The position numbers were made by a program, and so were the translations under genes. DNA of 64,000 nucleotides from Metallyticus violacea (lineage: Eukaryota; Arthropoda; Insecta; Mantodea; Metallyticidae): the NCBI GenBank assembly GCA_030762175.1, contig CM060830.1, positions 47,577,501 to 47,641,500 on the forward strand. Reading direction: 5' to 3'. The notes beneath the pieces were generated by a model, which was not told the origin of the DNA, ran no database searches, and saw only the letters and a list, made by a program, of their open reading frames with translations. Below, one piece after another: positions 11,666-23,495 of this stretch; within the stretch, counting starts at the first letter, position 1; every line of letters starts with the position of its first letter.

Positions 11666-14589
11666 CGTGAATTTATCGGCAATCTCAGACCCTTTGTTAT
11701 ATTACTTATAATAACCCATAAATCCAGAGTCTCCGAGAATGTTTGATAGCAATATATGAAGTTAATGTAAAGTATGCATTATGTATAATGGGCTGAAAGT
11801 GGTTTTACTATTTCAGTAATTCATATTCTGATTAATATTAGTAAGTTTCAACAGCCAAACCAGTTAAAACGAAATTAGTTTTCAGTATACTCTTTGACAA
11901 AAAAAGTCTGGAGTAAGCTTGCAGTTGTTTCTCTGATTGAAGCATTCAAGTATTTACTCTTTTACTGTAAATTGTCGTCTTGCGAGCCATGAGATAGGTA
12001 TATACCTGCCAATCCACTGTCTGGAAATCGATTATTCAAATTTTCTGGTACATGCCCACGTGAGCAATAGAGCTAATATTGGTTTCAATGGCAAAAAATG
12101 TAGCCTCTAATAAGAAGGGAATATTTTCTAGAAATCTGGTTCATCATCAGATCTTTGTAGCTTGGTAACAGAGAATTCAATCCTATTAACCTTATCCTTT
12201 GGTTTGATTACATACAAGTATTGAATTTTATAGAATGATTATTTCAGTTATGTTGGAGTGGTTTTTGGAAAGGGGGAAGTATAATACGTGTTGGATGATT
12301 ATGTGTGTGGGTGTTGTTGTTGTCTGCTGCTGGTTGAATCGTAGTTCCACCGGCTCCTAGCTCAGTAGCCTGCTCCAGTTCTATTATGATGAATCTCAGG
12401 GTTCACCGGAGTGTTTTGGGATCAATTTTCATTCACGGAAACAGGGAATGTGTCGCACAACAGATACACGAGATTGATTCCTTCCCTAGCATTTTATTCA
12501 ATTTTAATACCCCAGTTATTTATACCTGACTGCCCGCCGCTGCCTAATCAATTCCTATTGCTGTGTTTTACTTGATATAATGTTCCCCACTTCTAATCTC
12601 TTGCACTGATTCTCTACACTGACCGACCTACACTTAATTCTGGACTCACAACTCTGTCCGTTCCTGAACCCTGCCCTTCTCGACTATTTTCACACTACAT
12701 TTCAACTCTTCTCACTAACTTCTTGCTCCTTTCACTGTCTATTACTCTCCTCACTAACTTTTTCTCCATTCACTACGCCCCTCGCTAAATTATATTCCTT
12801 CATTTATTATTTTATTATTATAAGTACACTATTGGCTATCTTAAAATATGTATTATATAGCTAAACTCTCCTCATTCGCTCAATTTTATGCAATGGCCAT
12901 TGGCTAAAATTAATTTCCCCTTGCTAATATTCACTATTTCCCACAAAGCTGAACTTCCTAGAAATAGCCTGTGATAAATTTCGGCATTTTCCGTATGTAC
13001 TGGACTTCTAAAGTAATGTCTCTTTCCTCCCTTAGTCATTTTTAGACCTTCAAATGTTCTCATAGATAACGCACGCATATTTCCCATTTACTTTCGCACC
13101 CCCTCTCACGAATAGGCGGTATAACCCCTTTTACTCCCGGCCTGCTTGTAATAAAACAATTCGTCTCGGTTCTGACATTTTATTTTCATTTAGGAATCAT
13201 TTCGATATCTTTCAGTGTGTGCTCCTTAATTTTGTTCTACAGTCTCGTTATAGCCATTTCCTCACTTGGCCATCTAAGCTTTTGTCTTCTGTCGGCGAAT
13301 TTCCTTCCGAAACATTCACATGGAGAAAAGAACTCGTGACTTGAACAAAGAAAATCTTCCCCTTGTTGTAAATCTCTGCCCTGGATTAGAAAGGGCACAT
13401 TGTCGGGCCGTCATTTGGGTACACATATACAATAGCTCTTCCTCCGTCTCTTTCTTACAGGTTGCTACATTTCACTAAATATGGAAACAATTACAATGTC
13501 CCTTGTTTACTGTTAGCTGCCAAAATTATACATGCACGTACATGTCTGAGATCATATCAACCCATAGTAAACGTATTTCTAAATCATTAAATGATATACA
13601 TAGTACTTTAATACTTCAATACTTTAATAAATATAACTCTGCATTTTCCCCTGATGATCTAGGCTTTCTTGATGCTTTACGGTCTCCAAGAACTGTCTGT
13701 AACATCATTTCATGTGGTGGATCCTTGTTGTGCTCTCGTATGAGTCGACGTTTTACCGGAATCACCGATTTTGTTCACCAGTCATAAGGCACACGCAAAG
13801 TTTTCTTGTATGGTACATATCTTAAACACACACAGAACAAGTGTTTGGATGCAGAGTAGTGTATTTCCGTATGGAGATTGAGGCACTTTCAATCCATGTT
13901 ACAGTTCATACTTCACAGTAACTTCATTAAACCTTATTATTCTTTCTCAGAGACCATGTACTATGCTTTCAATTTATTGCACGCATACGGTAACGGCACG
14001 GTATATAAAATAGGACAACTAGCTTCAGTACCTTTGATGTTCTTGCTTCCCGTTGGGTTTGCTTATATTGAATCCTTCTGAGGTCACCTCAACTAAATAT
14101 GTGTTTAACGAACAGCTGTTAAACATATAAGTTAGAGATGAATGAAATAAAACATTAACTGAGGTTAGCATTTCTTTCTTCATTACAAAATAGACATGAA
14201 ATTTCAGTGTTTGTCACTGAAATAAAAGGTAATTATGTAGAACACTACAATAGTTAAGGAGGGTAAACTGTGGGTTTGATTTTAGTTTTTTTTATTCTGT
14301 TTTTTGGTTTTGTTAATTTATTGATGCTTACTGAATTTTCCCCTAAATCCATACTTTACGATTAGCTAGAAAAAGTGTTTCTGAATTTTACCGGGACATA
14401 AAAAAGGAACACAGCTTAGTATTATACAATATTAAGCATAATTAGGAAAACGGTAAAATGGTAAGAGTAAATATGAGTGTTTACTTTAGAAGTACTCCCT
14501 GCTTCAGATAGATCTATGAGGGAAAGTTAAACAAAACTAGCGCATAGACCCATACTCTCTCAGGCAGAATAAACGGACGCCTTGAAGCG
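11666..14589. other. No gene recognised
   Basis: AT-rich spacer. 12340-13150 is pyrimidine-rich on the plus strand (many CTC and TTC runs) and has a 71-codon minus-strand frame (12872-13087) that I do not recognise. 13503-13787 holds a 94-codon plus-strand frame with no domain. Neither is convincing as a gene. I looked for an LTR pair around 12.3 kb and saw none. Confidence 0.5.
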
Positions 14590-15290
14590 GGTCAGACACA
14601 CCGAAGTCTCAGCAATCACGAACGAATCACAAAATGTCATTTTCAGGATTTGGCAACGTTTCTGAGCGCAGAAGAAGTTCATCGTAAGCCAGAACAAGAG
14701 AAACGACTGCACAACAGGACCAATCTCTGACTTTACTGCAAAACGAAATCGAAAGGTGCCTGCAAGCCAATTGTCTGCAGAGTTTCAGCCGCTTCAGGAG
14801 TTGCAGTTTCTCGCAGACTCAGAGTAGTCCATCTGCATGCCAGGAAGATCAGCACAGTGTGACTCTCATTCACTCCAGTACAGACAAGGGCCTGTTTATT
14901 GTGGAGTCAGCAACATCAAAATTGTGCTCTTCATAGACGTACCGGATTCTCATGCTCTGTAGATGATCCCAAGAGCATGTGAAACGTACCAGTTGGAGTT
15001 CTGGTGGGGGAAGGCATCATGTTGAGAGCTACACATCTTTGATGTTGATCGAAGGAACGCTGTTAATGTTCGACTTTTCAGAGGAGCAGTTGGTCCTTTC
15101 ATGGATGAGGATCAACCCGCCAGGTATCCTATTGAATGTCTGGGATGTATTGGGGAGAAGAGTTGCAGCCCGTTAGCATCCATCTGCACTACTCATCGTG
15201 AAGAATGTTCACCAAGCATTTATTTGTTGCAGATCTCTTGGACCATCTCATAAGTGAGAACGCCACGTCGCTGCGAAGCATGTGCATCAG
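14590..15290 (+). pseudogene. Tc1-like transposase remnant
   Basis: Recognisable in pieces, with frameshifts between them. NVRLFRGAVGPFMDEDQPAR (about 15065-15125) corresponds to the Tc1 segment ending PFAGAVGP.FLLM.DNARPH. It is followed in another frame by NPPGILLNVWDVLGRRVAAR (to 15173), which matches SPDLNPIEHVWD.LGRRV, and then by SLGPSHK and a diverged SLRSMCIS for the C-terminal MRRRCEACI. The upstream part (14600-14990) keeps only weak traces. Sequence between the second and third catalytic positions is missing, so it is both deleted and frameshifted. Confidence 0.75.
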
Positions 15291-15402
15291 TTAGGGTAGG
15301 TTACCACATTCCCTTAACTTTTCTGTCGCTGTGGAAGGGATATTCACATTTTATTTTTTTTTTAGAGTGTATTTTTCTATCATACCTTTTTTTATTATTT
15401 TT

Positions 15403-15628
15403 AATAGTGCTCAATGCCTTTTTTTACTATTGAGGCACCACAGGAGATGAACACTGATTATATGAAATAATGATAAATTAGGATAGGATATATTTTAAGG
15501 AAGGAAACGTTCTAGGCGTAAGTTTAGGTACCTTTCCGACATTTGATATTTATGAGGACTGAGGAAAACCTGGAAAAAAAAGAAACCACTAAGGGAGGAC
15601 GGTCCTGGTGTGAACCGCACCCGAGTTT
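15403..15628 (-). mobile_element. SINE A, 5'-truncated
   Basis: Minus-strand copy. From left: the 3' end (AATAGTGCTCAATGCC, reverse of GGCGTTAAACACTATT), then TACTATTGAGGCACCACAGG, the body, and the B-box region (GGTGTGAACCGCACCC). The A-box half of the tRNA-like head is absent. About 15% or more of positions differ from the 46.7-kb copy by eye. Confidence 0.87.
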
Positions 15629-15813
15629 TAAATACTATTGCACGAAAAATGTCTCGTGGTTCCCCTTTACTTTGTTCTGTATCCATTTTGACATCGTGTT
15701 AAGGGAATCTTGTATCTTGATTATGCGTAACTTTTGCACACTGGTGTAATTACCGTAAATGACCCATCACTGAAAACTGTATATTATATATTCGCGTTTT
15801 ACAGCTGCTTAAC

Positions 15814-15817
<4 letters not shown>

Positions 15818-15863
<46 letters not shown>
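15818..15863. repeat. (AT)n microsatellite
   Basis: About 23 AT units, nearly perfect. Confidence 0.97.
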
Positions 15864-15864
<1 letters not shown>

Positions 15865-18533
15865 CCCAATAATCAAAGTGGGGGATGCAGAGAAGAATAT
15901 CGAGGAGATGTGAGTGGAGCTGTGCAAGTTTACTAAATAAAATGAAGCATTATCCAGGAGAAATTTTTACTGCACCAATACCATTTTCATATTCATTTTT
16001 GCCTCTCGAGAACAGCCTTATTATTTGTCGGTTGCAATCTTATCAGTGCTTTTAAGGAAGTATTAAAGGGAATGTGGAATCAAATATATATTTGTTTGTA
16101 TACCATTTTAATATATGGACTTTTCTGTTTATTTTGATATGATTTTCATTAGTGTTCCTTGGTTATAAAATGTTTTAATAAACTTTTAATTATGTCACTG
16201 CAGAAGCCATTTTTTATTTATTTTGCGAGCACTTGTTCAGTTAAAATTCTATATCTCGGGAATTATTCGCTCTAGAAGACTATGATTTGGCTTGAATGAA
16301 AGAAAAAAACTGTATTTCATAAATTGGCAGCTTTTTTTTCCATGGCATCATCCTTTTTTTTTTTTTTTGGAGAATTTCAGTTGGTATTTCTTTCAAAAAG
16401 TTAGTTTTTCTGTAAACACCTTTTTTTTGGTTGCAGTTATTGAATTTTTTTAACGTTCTTATTTTTTAGGATCTGTGCAAGTTATCACTTTGAAACTTTT
16501 ACCACTTATTCATGATATTACTGTGATAATGTGAATCTATTATGGCAGAGCTAGGACAAAAAGTGACAATGTAAAAAAATAAAATGTTGGGGAAAAAATA
16601 GAAAAAAAGCAATTACTTTAAAATATTTTATAATTTGCTTCAGAGCCATGATATAGCAGTGAAAATATACTAACAAATTTAAATTTAAAATAAAAGTTTC
16701 ATGACATTAGTTTTGATAATCATTGAAAAATGATAACTGAAGTTGATAAATTTAACGTTAAAGGATAGACTTTTCATACTCCCCTTAAATTTTTCTACTA
16801 GAGAAAAAGCATGACCTTGGAAATGTTAGAGTAATTTAGTCAGAATTATTCAGAGGAATTAGATTCAGCATTAAATTTTGAATTATAGCCGTAACCTGTG
16901 CAACCAGAAAATTATGGCCGGCTTTAATTCACAGGATTGAATAGTGCCAACATAATAACCAATCATTAGCAACCAGGTGACAAACTTTAGCATAAATAGT
17001 AAATATTTGGAAAATATATATTCGGCAATAATTATTATTATTACGTACACAAGCGTGATTGCTGGATATTTTTTTAAAAAGCAGTAAGTAATTTTCTCGG
17101 TTTGTATTCATCCCTTTATCTATACAGAGTCATGTGAAAGGGAATATAAGTAGTAAACCCGATTTCGCTGACTCAAACTGTTCCTATGATACTGTGGTAA
17201 AGGTTTGAATACGAATATTTCCGAGATATTTCAACGTACAATATGAAAGGGGAATACGAGAAGAGTACCTTATCCTCTTCAAATCAACTAGTTTTTGCAG
17301 GTGTTTCTCATATACCTATGCGTGCAATCTCTTTTGCGATAAAAGTCGTTTTCTTATAGTTGAGAGACACAACATTAAGTTTCCCTAAAACCTCTCGACC
17401 AAATTTCTCTTCCTTCAGTGAAACAATGTCAATTTTATGGCTCACATTGACGACATCGTAAAATGAAACGGTATATCCATTTAGGGCATAGAAATGCTAC
17501 ATATCAGTGCAGTAAACATAAAACTAGGAACATGCTTATGTTTTAAAAGCGTAGTTCCCCAGGTACAGACCAGTTCTCCAGACTGATCGCAAGCAATTTA
17601 TGATGAAAAATAAAAATTGATAATCCATGTTCCTATGGCGTGCTTTCGCCCTCCTCCTACCCCCCTTTTGGCCTACCCATTTGCCACACACTTCATCTGG
17701 TGGGAGGCGATAAGCTGCTTATAGGAATTTTTCTTTTAAAACCGTATTGGATTTAACAGCTCATTAACTATACGAAATTACTTTTTGATTTTGGATTTGA
17801 TTATGGTTAATCCCCTTTTCAAATCAAAGTCCGACAACATCCCCAGATTGTCTGCTGCAAAGCCGCCATAACAAAAAGAGCAAAGCTGATTTTGTTTGAT
17901 CTGGTGATAGAGAAGTTAGTTTAGCATCAAAATGGAGCGATATTCAAAAAAGACCACGTCAATAAATACAAGTGTTTTTTTTTCCTTCTTGGCATTCATC
18001 TGTAATTGGCATTGGCCCAGTGCCTTGTTCATATTAACGTCACAGTGATCAGTTCAGTCAAAAATGCATCATTACACTGATTAGCTAATTGCAAGAATTA
18101 GTAAATGAAAACGTAATAAACTAATTGAAATTGCAATTTGTTATGGATTTAGTGTTCGTTTTTAGCTCTAACCTTTCCAAGCAATTATAGCATAAAAGTA
18201 AAATGTAGGTTTTGCAGTGTTCATCACTGCATTATTAATTAAAATATTTTGTAATTAATTATATGGAAACAGAACACATTACTGGCTGCTTAATTAAATT
18301 TAGATGAATATTTCCTATCAGAACGGTCACAAAGTTCCTATCAGAGCCTAATGGCTTTAATTTTTAAGTCTCAACTGATGAACTCTTCCGAATATAACCT
18401 CAATGTAAGGCTTTTTAAAAGTAATGGTTATGTTTCAGGTTTATAAATATTATAAGACCCCCAGTATTCATTAGTTTAGAATTTAGCAATATTTATAATA
18501 GAAAATTAATATTCATACAATATATTATTTATA
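15864..18533. other. No gene recognised
   Basis: AT-rich spacer with many short homopolymers (runs of 8-14 T near 16.3-16.4 kb). No coding family or repeat partner recognised. Confidence 0.55.
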
Positions 18534-19345
18534 CAGGATGATTCAAATTCAGGGAGATAGTCTCACAATGAGGAAAAGGTATGTTAAACCATCATCTAAG
18601 AGAACAGATTATAACAATTGTATCAATTTATTGTACAGGCATCATTGTGACAGATTACAGAAGATGCTCAAAGTGTCTGCCCTGAGCCTGGTTACAATCA
18701 TTACTCCGTCATAGAAAGTTCTATCAGCCTATGGCAAACATTCAAGGCCTGTGTCACATTTAATCAAAAACAGCGAATATTCACTCAGACAGTTAGTGTC
18801 TTGTGGTCAGCTGGGTCCCATTCCACAAAAGTATGGACTTGTAACTTATAGTTGTTAGTAAAATTCTGTCCCAAAAGGTTTCTATCGGTCCTGGTGGTGT
18901 AGTGGTTATCATACTCGCCTCCTAAACCCAAGATTTCGGGTTCAAACCCGGCCAGGATCGATGGATTTTTTCGGGCGTAAAAATCCGAAGTATGGCTTCC
19001 TTCGGAAGGGAAGTAAAGCCGTGGGTTCCGTGTCGTACATTTACGGCACGATAAAGAACCTCAAGCCTGAAGAAAAGGCCTCTGAGCAAACTTTGTTGAC
19101 CGTTTTATGCCCTGAATAGAATGGGACGCTGATGACCTGAAATGTTAGAAAAAAAAAAAAAAAAATCCAAGGCTGCAGTGTTCGTGATTGGTTGAATTTG
19201 AATTTGAAAGTTATGTTCAAAATGACAAATAAATTAAATGTTTTGAGTTGACAATTGCAATACGGAAACTCTCAAAGTGCTATCTTTAATTGTTTTTTAG
19301 TCATTAATAAATGAAAGCTGTCCGAGACTTTATGAACACACTCTA
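18534..19345. mobile_element. Possible DNA-transposon remnant with TIR-like ends, containing SINE B
   Basis: The left edge TA-CAGGATGATTCAAATT and the right edge, read inward as TATAGAGTGTGTTCATAAAG, resemble each other and the common CAGGGTGTTTCATAAA type of terminal repeat. The interior before the SINE (18.6-18.8 kb) has a non-AT-rich character, but no transposase motif could be read with confidence. Without a second copy this remains tentative. Confidence 0.35.
18886..19165 (+). mobile_element. SINE B, near full-length
   Basis: The best plus-strand reference copy of SINE B. The head GTGGTGTAGTGGTTATCA and the B box GGGTTCAAACC resemble tRNA-Val more than tRNA-Glu or tRNA-Gly. Body: TTTTTTCGGGCGTAAAAATC, AAGTATGGCTTCC, TTCGGAAGGGAAGTAAAGCC, GTGTCGTACATTTACGGCAC and AACCTCAAGCCTGA. 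The end has GAATGGGACGCTGATGACCT and a 16-base A tail. No clear target-site duplication was found. Confidence 0.95.
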
Positions 19346-19935
19346 TATACAACGTTTATTTTTCATTGAATATAAAAAAATATGAAAATGAAAATGTCCG
19401 CAAAATAACACGCGTACTACAATCAGTATTTTGTGTGAAACTTTTTATTCATTATCAAAGCATTAAACCTTTCACAACATGTACACTAGTGACCATAGTT
19501 TATGAAAGGTTTGTATTTGTACCGAGCTATTGTAACTATTTGTTCGCGCATCTATACAATTTACAATGCTAATGACTGCAAATATAAAATAAGTAATGCC
19601 CATTCTATGTTTAAATAAAGTAAATAACTTCATAACAATTGGGTCGTTTGTATTAATTGCATGAATAAGTCAGTACTTGTTTGCTTTGGTAGTTTTTGCT
19701 CTTCCCTTTGGTCACATGGTACTCGATCTGTAGTATATATTGCTGGTCTTGCATAAGTAGAAGCTATTTGGAATCCGTACAAGCCTGTAGTCTTTATTTT
19801 CTTCAGCCTGAAGAGTTTCTTTTCTAACGAAATTTTGGTAGATGAGAACAGTAAGAACAAAAAACATTTTTCGGTTTGAGAATTATTGGGATTAAGGAAA
19901 CTATTATCAATGGAAACAGTACACTAAAGTTGTAA
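19346..19935. other. No gene recognised
   Basis: Short frames exist on both strands (69 codons at 19366-19572, 77 at 19630-19860) without similarity to anything I know. Confidence 0.5.
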
Positions 19936-20197
19936 GCCGCCACGGGTGGCCGAGGTCGTGAGAGGGAGGTCTAGAGTTCGAATCCCTCCAGGACCGTCCT
20001 CCCTGACTGAGGTTTTTTCCACGTTTTCCTCAGTCCTCATAAATGGCAAATGCCGGGGAGGTACCCTACACTTAGATCTGGAAGTTTTCTTAAAAAAAAA
20101 TCCTTCCCAATATATCATTTCATCTCATGTATCATCAGCGTTCATCACCTATGGTGCCTCAGTAGTAAAACGGGTGTTAAACACTATTAAAAAAAAT
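19936..20197 (+). mobile_element. SINE A with a small deletion in the tRNA-like head
   Basis: Head GCCGCCACGGGTGGCCGAGG, B box GTTCGAATCCC, and the complete body to GGGTGTTAAACACTATT plus a short A tail. Compared with the copies at 46.7 and 60.0 kb about 16 bases are missing between the A box and B box, exactly between two TCGT motifs of the intact sequence. This is the signature of slippage between short direct repeats. Confidence 0.93.
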
Positions 20198-20359
20198 TAC
20201 ATTTGTGTATATTCCATGAGAATATTATTTATTTATTTATTTTGTTTTTATGCTTATATAAAATTTTTTTTCTCTTGAAAGCATTTTCTTAATAATAATA
20301 ATAATGCATTCTTTTAGCCTTGGAAGTTTCAAACCTTGTTAATTTCAGAGTTCAATAAA

Positions 20360-20575
20360 TGTATGACAGTTGATACCGAGCGGCGTACCGCAGGCGGTAA
20401 AACTTAACTTGAGATTCGCACTTGGGAGGTGCAGGGGCGAACTCCCTTTGAGCGGATCATTTTGATTTTTTTTTATGGTTTCTTTTGGTGACTTATGAGA
20501 ATGCTGGGATGGATATTTACATTCCACGAACTTTTCGCTCTTCTATTACACATATCATTCTGTTTGTTTGGTTAC
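20360..20575 (+). mobile_element. SINE C (third, rarer tRNA-like retroposon), diverged
   Basis: Weak tRNA-like head (B-box position GGGGCGAACTCC), then a body with GCTGGGATGGATATTT.C.TTCCACGAA.TTTTCGCTCT. The same body occurs at 30.6-30.7 kb, where the B box reads GTGTTCAAATCCCC. Only these two copies are in the window, so the boundaries are approximate. Confidence 0.6.
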
Positions 20576-21142
20576 AGGGCCAAAAGTTCCAGGGCGATAT
20601 GGGTTGGCATGGTGTGGCGGTTGTTGATCTTTGGAAAGGTTTTTGCCCTAGCATCTGGAATGGAAACGGATCCTCTTAGAGCTCGCAAAAGTCGAGGTGT
20701 TCTATTTGGAAAGATTTCTGTGATAATTGATGCAGGCCCATTTTGTCCTAAAGCTACTTTCAGCGTTTGAAGCTAAGTAGATGTTTTTAGTAAATAATTC
20801 TTGGCTGACATAAAATGTGTGACACACGTGTGATTATTTTTTAAATACCACTTAAAAGCATTATTCATACAAACAACTATGCAACTAAGCATGCATATCT
20901 GTAACTTCTATTGTCTGCCTTGTAAATCGCCTAGAACTCAAGATGGGTATGAAACGGTGTGACCCGGAACGTTATCGCAGATCACAAGGACATTATGTAA
21001 TAAAAATACACACATTGTTATTGAAAAATACATATACAGGATAACTTCTATAGATGGACTGCTCCATATTATTTTTACCAACCATCAGTATTTAGACTAT
21101 TTTACTCAAGTGGCTCATCTTAAAATGGACCAATGAAACAAA
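20576..21142. other. No gene recognised
   Basis: 20.58-20.77 kb is less AT-rich and may be a continuation of SINE C or another repeat. The rest is plain AT-rich spacer. Confidence 0.45.
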
Positions 21143-21873
21143 GCAAATTTTTGGCCAATCACAGCCGTATTACGGAGTGAAATTATCGAAAAAAAATATC
21201 AAATCCGTTTTATCACGCGATGTGCATTTGTCTTGTGTTCAGTGTAGCCAACTCTACACCTCCACTATATAATTCCTCAACACGCATCACTGATCACTTT
21301 TGCTAGAGGCTGTGGGGAGCTATTGATAAAACAAAAGCATAGACAATGGACAATCGTAACGAAAAATGGAGGGTTCTTCAAAGCGTTTTGGTGATGCGTC
21401 AAATGTGAAAATTGATCTTATCATTAGGAATTGCAAAACACAGTATATAAAAAAAATAGAGACACTATGTTATCTATTCTTTTCTCTCTCAGTTGGTGTT
21501 AGAAATCGAATGGTAGCGTTGTAACAGTCGACTTTTGTCCATTTCAGTCTCAAAGTTTCTGGATAGAATAGATATTCATAAGTAAGTACAACATTTTATA
21601 CAAATGTTAATATTCTGTGCGCGAATTTCAAATATATATTACTTTTATTCTTATCTATTCATGAAATAGTCATAAAACCGTATTTTGCTCTTTTCTATTG
21701 GCATTACTGATAAACGGCATTCTTCTTTGGCATGACTCGAAAAGTTTTAAGTACAAATGTAAAATTATTATAATTTTGTAATCCAAGTTTAGAGGAATTA
21801 TATTTACATTCTTATTTTATTCGTGAAATAGTCCTAATAAATATCACTCGCGGGTCTGCGCTTTGCTACTTTG
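21143..21873. repeat. Repeat E, copy 2 (about 0.7 kb)
   Basis: Same orientation and landmark order as 10961-11665, with scattered substitutions and small indels, so neither copy is recent. Similarity stops near CCAATCACAG on the left and just after AATATCACTC on the right. Confidence 0.85.
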
Positions 21874-22494
21874 TCCACCATTTACACAATATTATTATTG
21901 TTGCCTTTTGTTGTGAAATAGTTTTTTCTAAGGGAAACCCTTGAAGATCGTTTCGAAATAAATTTCTCCGAACAGCATTTGCAGAATAAATCGCAAATTA
22001 ATATTAGAAACGTTAATATAAATTCGGATAGAAGGATGGTATTTTGTTTACTTTGAAACCACGGAGAGAAACGGAAGTGGCGTTTGCGTAGCTCCTTGGT
22101 GAAGAGGGTGAAATACGAGTACATCGCGAGAGAAAACGCCATATCTCACGTTCAACAAACGGTGCAGAAAAATGGTCTTCGCTATGACAAATGCAGGTAC
22201 GTTCAGAATGCTAGACTACTGTTTTCCGCGTAGACTGGAAATATATCGAGGTCATGAACAAAATATCAATCCTCGAACGCCATGTCGCCCAACAACCGAA
22301 CGACTAATGCTGCAATTTTTATGGGATGTTGCCGGCACCTTCTCGCATTTGTAGTGCCGCAGGTCAACGCTCGCTTCCCTCGAGTTATAGTCAGATGTGA
22401 ACGATTCTCTTGAAGTGCAACCTGTTTTCATAGAGATGGCTACTTTTACAAACTTAAAAATAATCGTCGTTTTTCACTTTATGCCCGGCTGGTA
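21874..22494. other. No gene recognised
   Basis: An 86-codon minus-strand frame (21882-22142) is rich in K, R, F and S and has no domain I recognise. 22.15-22.4 kb is of mixed composition without a repeat partner here. Confidence 0.45.
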
Positions 22495-22730
22495 CGTTGA
22501 TTGAAATTCTTCCTAGGTAATAGGCCCATGATACCTGTAATGTCAGACAGGCCTGGCCATGCAACCCTGCACACTATTATTCATGATGATTTGATTATGA
22601 AAAATATATGCGCACATTGTTCCACAGGACTACGGGCACAGAAGGGCAAGAGAGCTGAAATCTGTCGTCGGCTGCCGGAAATGCATAATAAAGATCAGTA
22701 TTTCCGGAGAAGCTGGTGAATGGTGTCACT
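22495..22730 (+). pseudogene. Mariner-like transposase fragment
   Basis: 22555-22720 reads TLHTIIHDDLIMKNICAHCS, then TGLRAQKGKRAEICRRLPEM and HNKDQYF. This aligns with the mariner stretch VHTIIHDDLGMRKICAKWVPRHLT...R.EIC...L.IHN.D..FL, the end of the second helix-turn-helix and the linker. The left edge TA-CGTTGATTGAAATTC (22493 on) resembles a mariner terminal repeat. The first DNA-binding half and the catalytic part are missing or unrecognisable. Confidence 0.75.
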
Positions 22731-23083
22731 GCAATGGAAATGTCCAGAGAGTCCACAACTCAATAAATTTCGTGCTGCTAGGACACGCCGACTTCCTCAA
22801 GGAACGGCTGTCAACAGTGAGAGACCCTTACATGACTGAGCAACTGCGAAAGTGGAGTAGGTTAACAGGAGCGTTCCTCCAGCCCGACACCAGCAAACAG
22901 TTAGCACCGCTGGGCTCATTGTTGTGCCGCATCCTCCACGTTCACTTGCTCTTGTTCCGTCTTATTCGATAATATGAAGGACTCACTGCGAGGTAATCAA
23001 ACAGCTGCCCAAGTCTGGTTGCGTAGCACTCTCAAAGGTTTCGTGACGTCATAACGAGGCTACCAGCAAGATGGCAGCTGTGT
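22731..23083. other. Possible tail of the mariner fragment
   Basis: Less AT-rich than its surroundings. It could be the decayed rest of the upstream mariner copy, but no catalytic motif can be read. Confidence 0.35.
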
Positions 23084-23093
23084 ATTGGCATCG

Positions 23094-23484
23094 ATTTTTT
23101 TAATGGTGTTTAACGCCCGTTTTTACTACTGAGGCACCACAGGTGGTGAGCACTGATATATGAAATGATATATTGGGAAAGGATATATTTTTTTTAAGGA
23201 AGGAAAACGTTCCAGGCCTAAGTTTAGGGCCCGTTTTTACTACTGAGGCACCACAGGTGGTGAGCACTGATATATGAAATGATATATTGGGAAAGGATAT
23301 ATTTTTTTTAAGGAAGGAAAACGTTCCAGGCCTAAGTTTAGGGTACCTCCCCGGCATTTGCCAGTTATGAGGACTGAGGAAAACGTGAAAAAAACCTCAG
23401 TCAGGGAGGGCGGTCCTGGTGGGATTCGAACCCCAGACCTCCCGCTCACGAGTCCGCGCCTTAACGACCTCGGCCACCCGGGCG
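23094..23484 (-). mobile_element. SINE A with an internal tandem duplication
   Basis: Minus-strand copy with an intact tRNA-like head (23405-23480: reverse of GTGGCCGAGGTCGTTAAGG and GGTTCGAATCCC). The flanks ATTGGCATCG (23084-23093) and ATTGGACATCG (23485-23495) are a target-site duplication with one indel. The 3' half of the SINE is present twice in tandem, so the element is about 391 bp and not about 280. Confidence 0.93.
23115..23342. repeat. Exact 114-bp tandem duplication inside SINE A
   Basis: Units 23115-23228 and 23229-23342 are identical by eye, including an 8-T run. Each spans the SINE 3' half from GCCCGTTTTTACTACTGAGG to CCTAAGTTTAGG. Because SINEs diverge quickly, identity implies a recent duplication or an assembly artefact. 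Confidence 0.95.
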
Positions 23485-23495
23485 ATTGGACATCG

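Noticed and set aside
12300..13150. Possible LTR
   Set aside because: Pyrimidine-rich with a TATTTATACC-like box, but no second copy, no TG...CA ends with flanking duplication and no primer-binding site could be found.
18886..18960. tRNA gene (Val-like)
   Set aside because: Part of a SINE B copy: followed by the SINE body and A tail, repeated six times, and the anticodon arm does not pair like a working tRNA.
23100..23357. 85-codon frame with a repeated 30-residue peptide
   Set aside because: The repetition is the 114-bp duplication in SINE A; 114 is divisible by 3, so the frame simply repeats.
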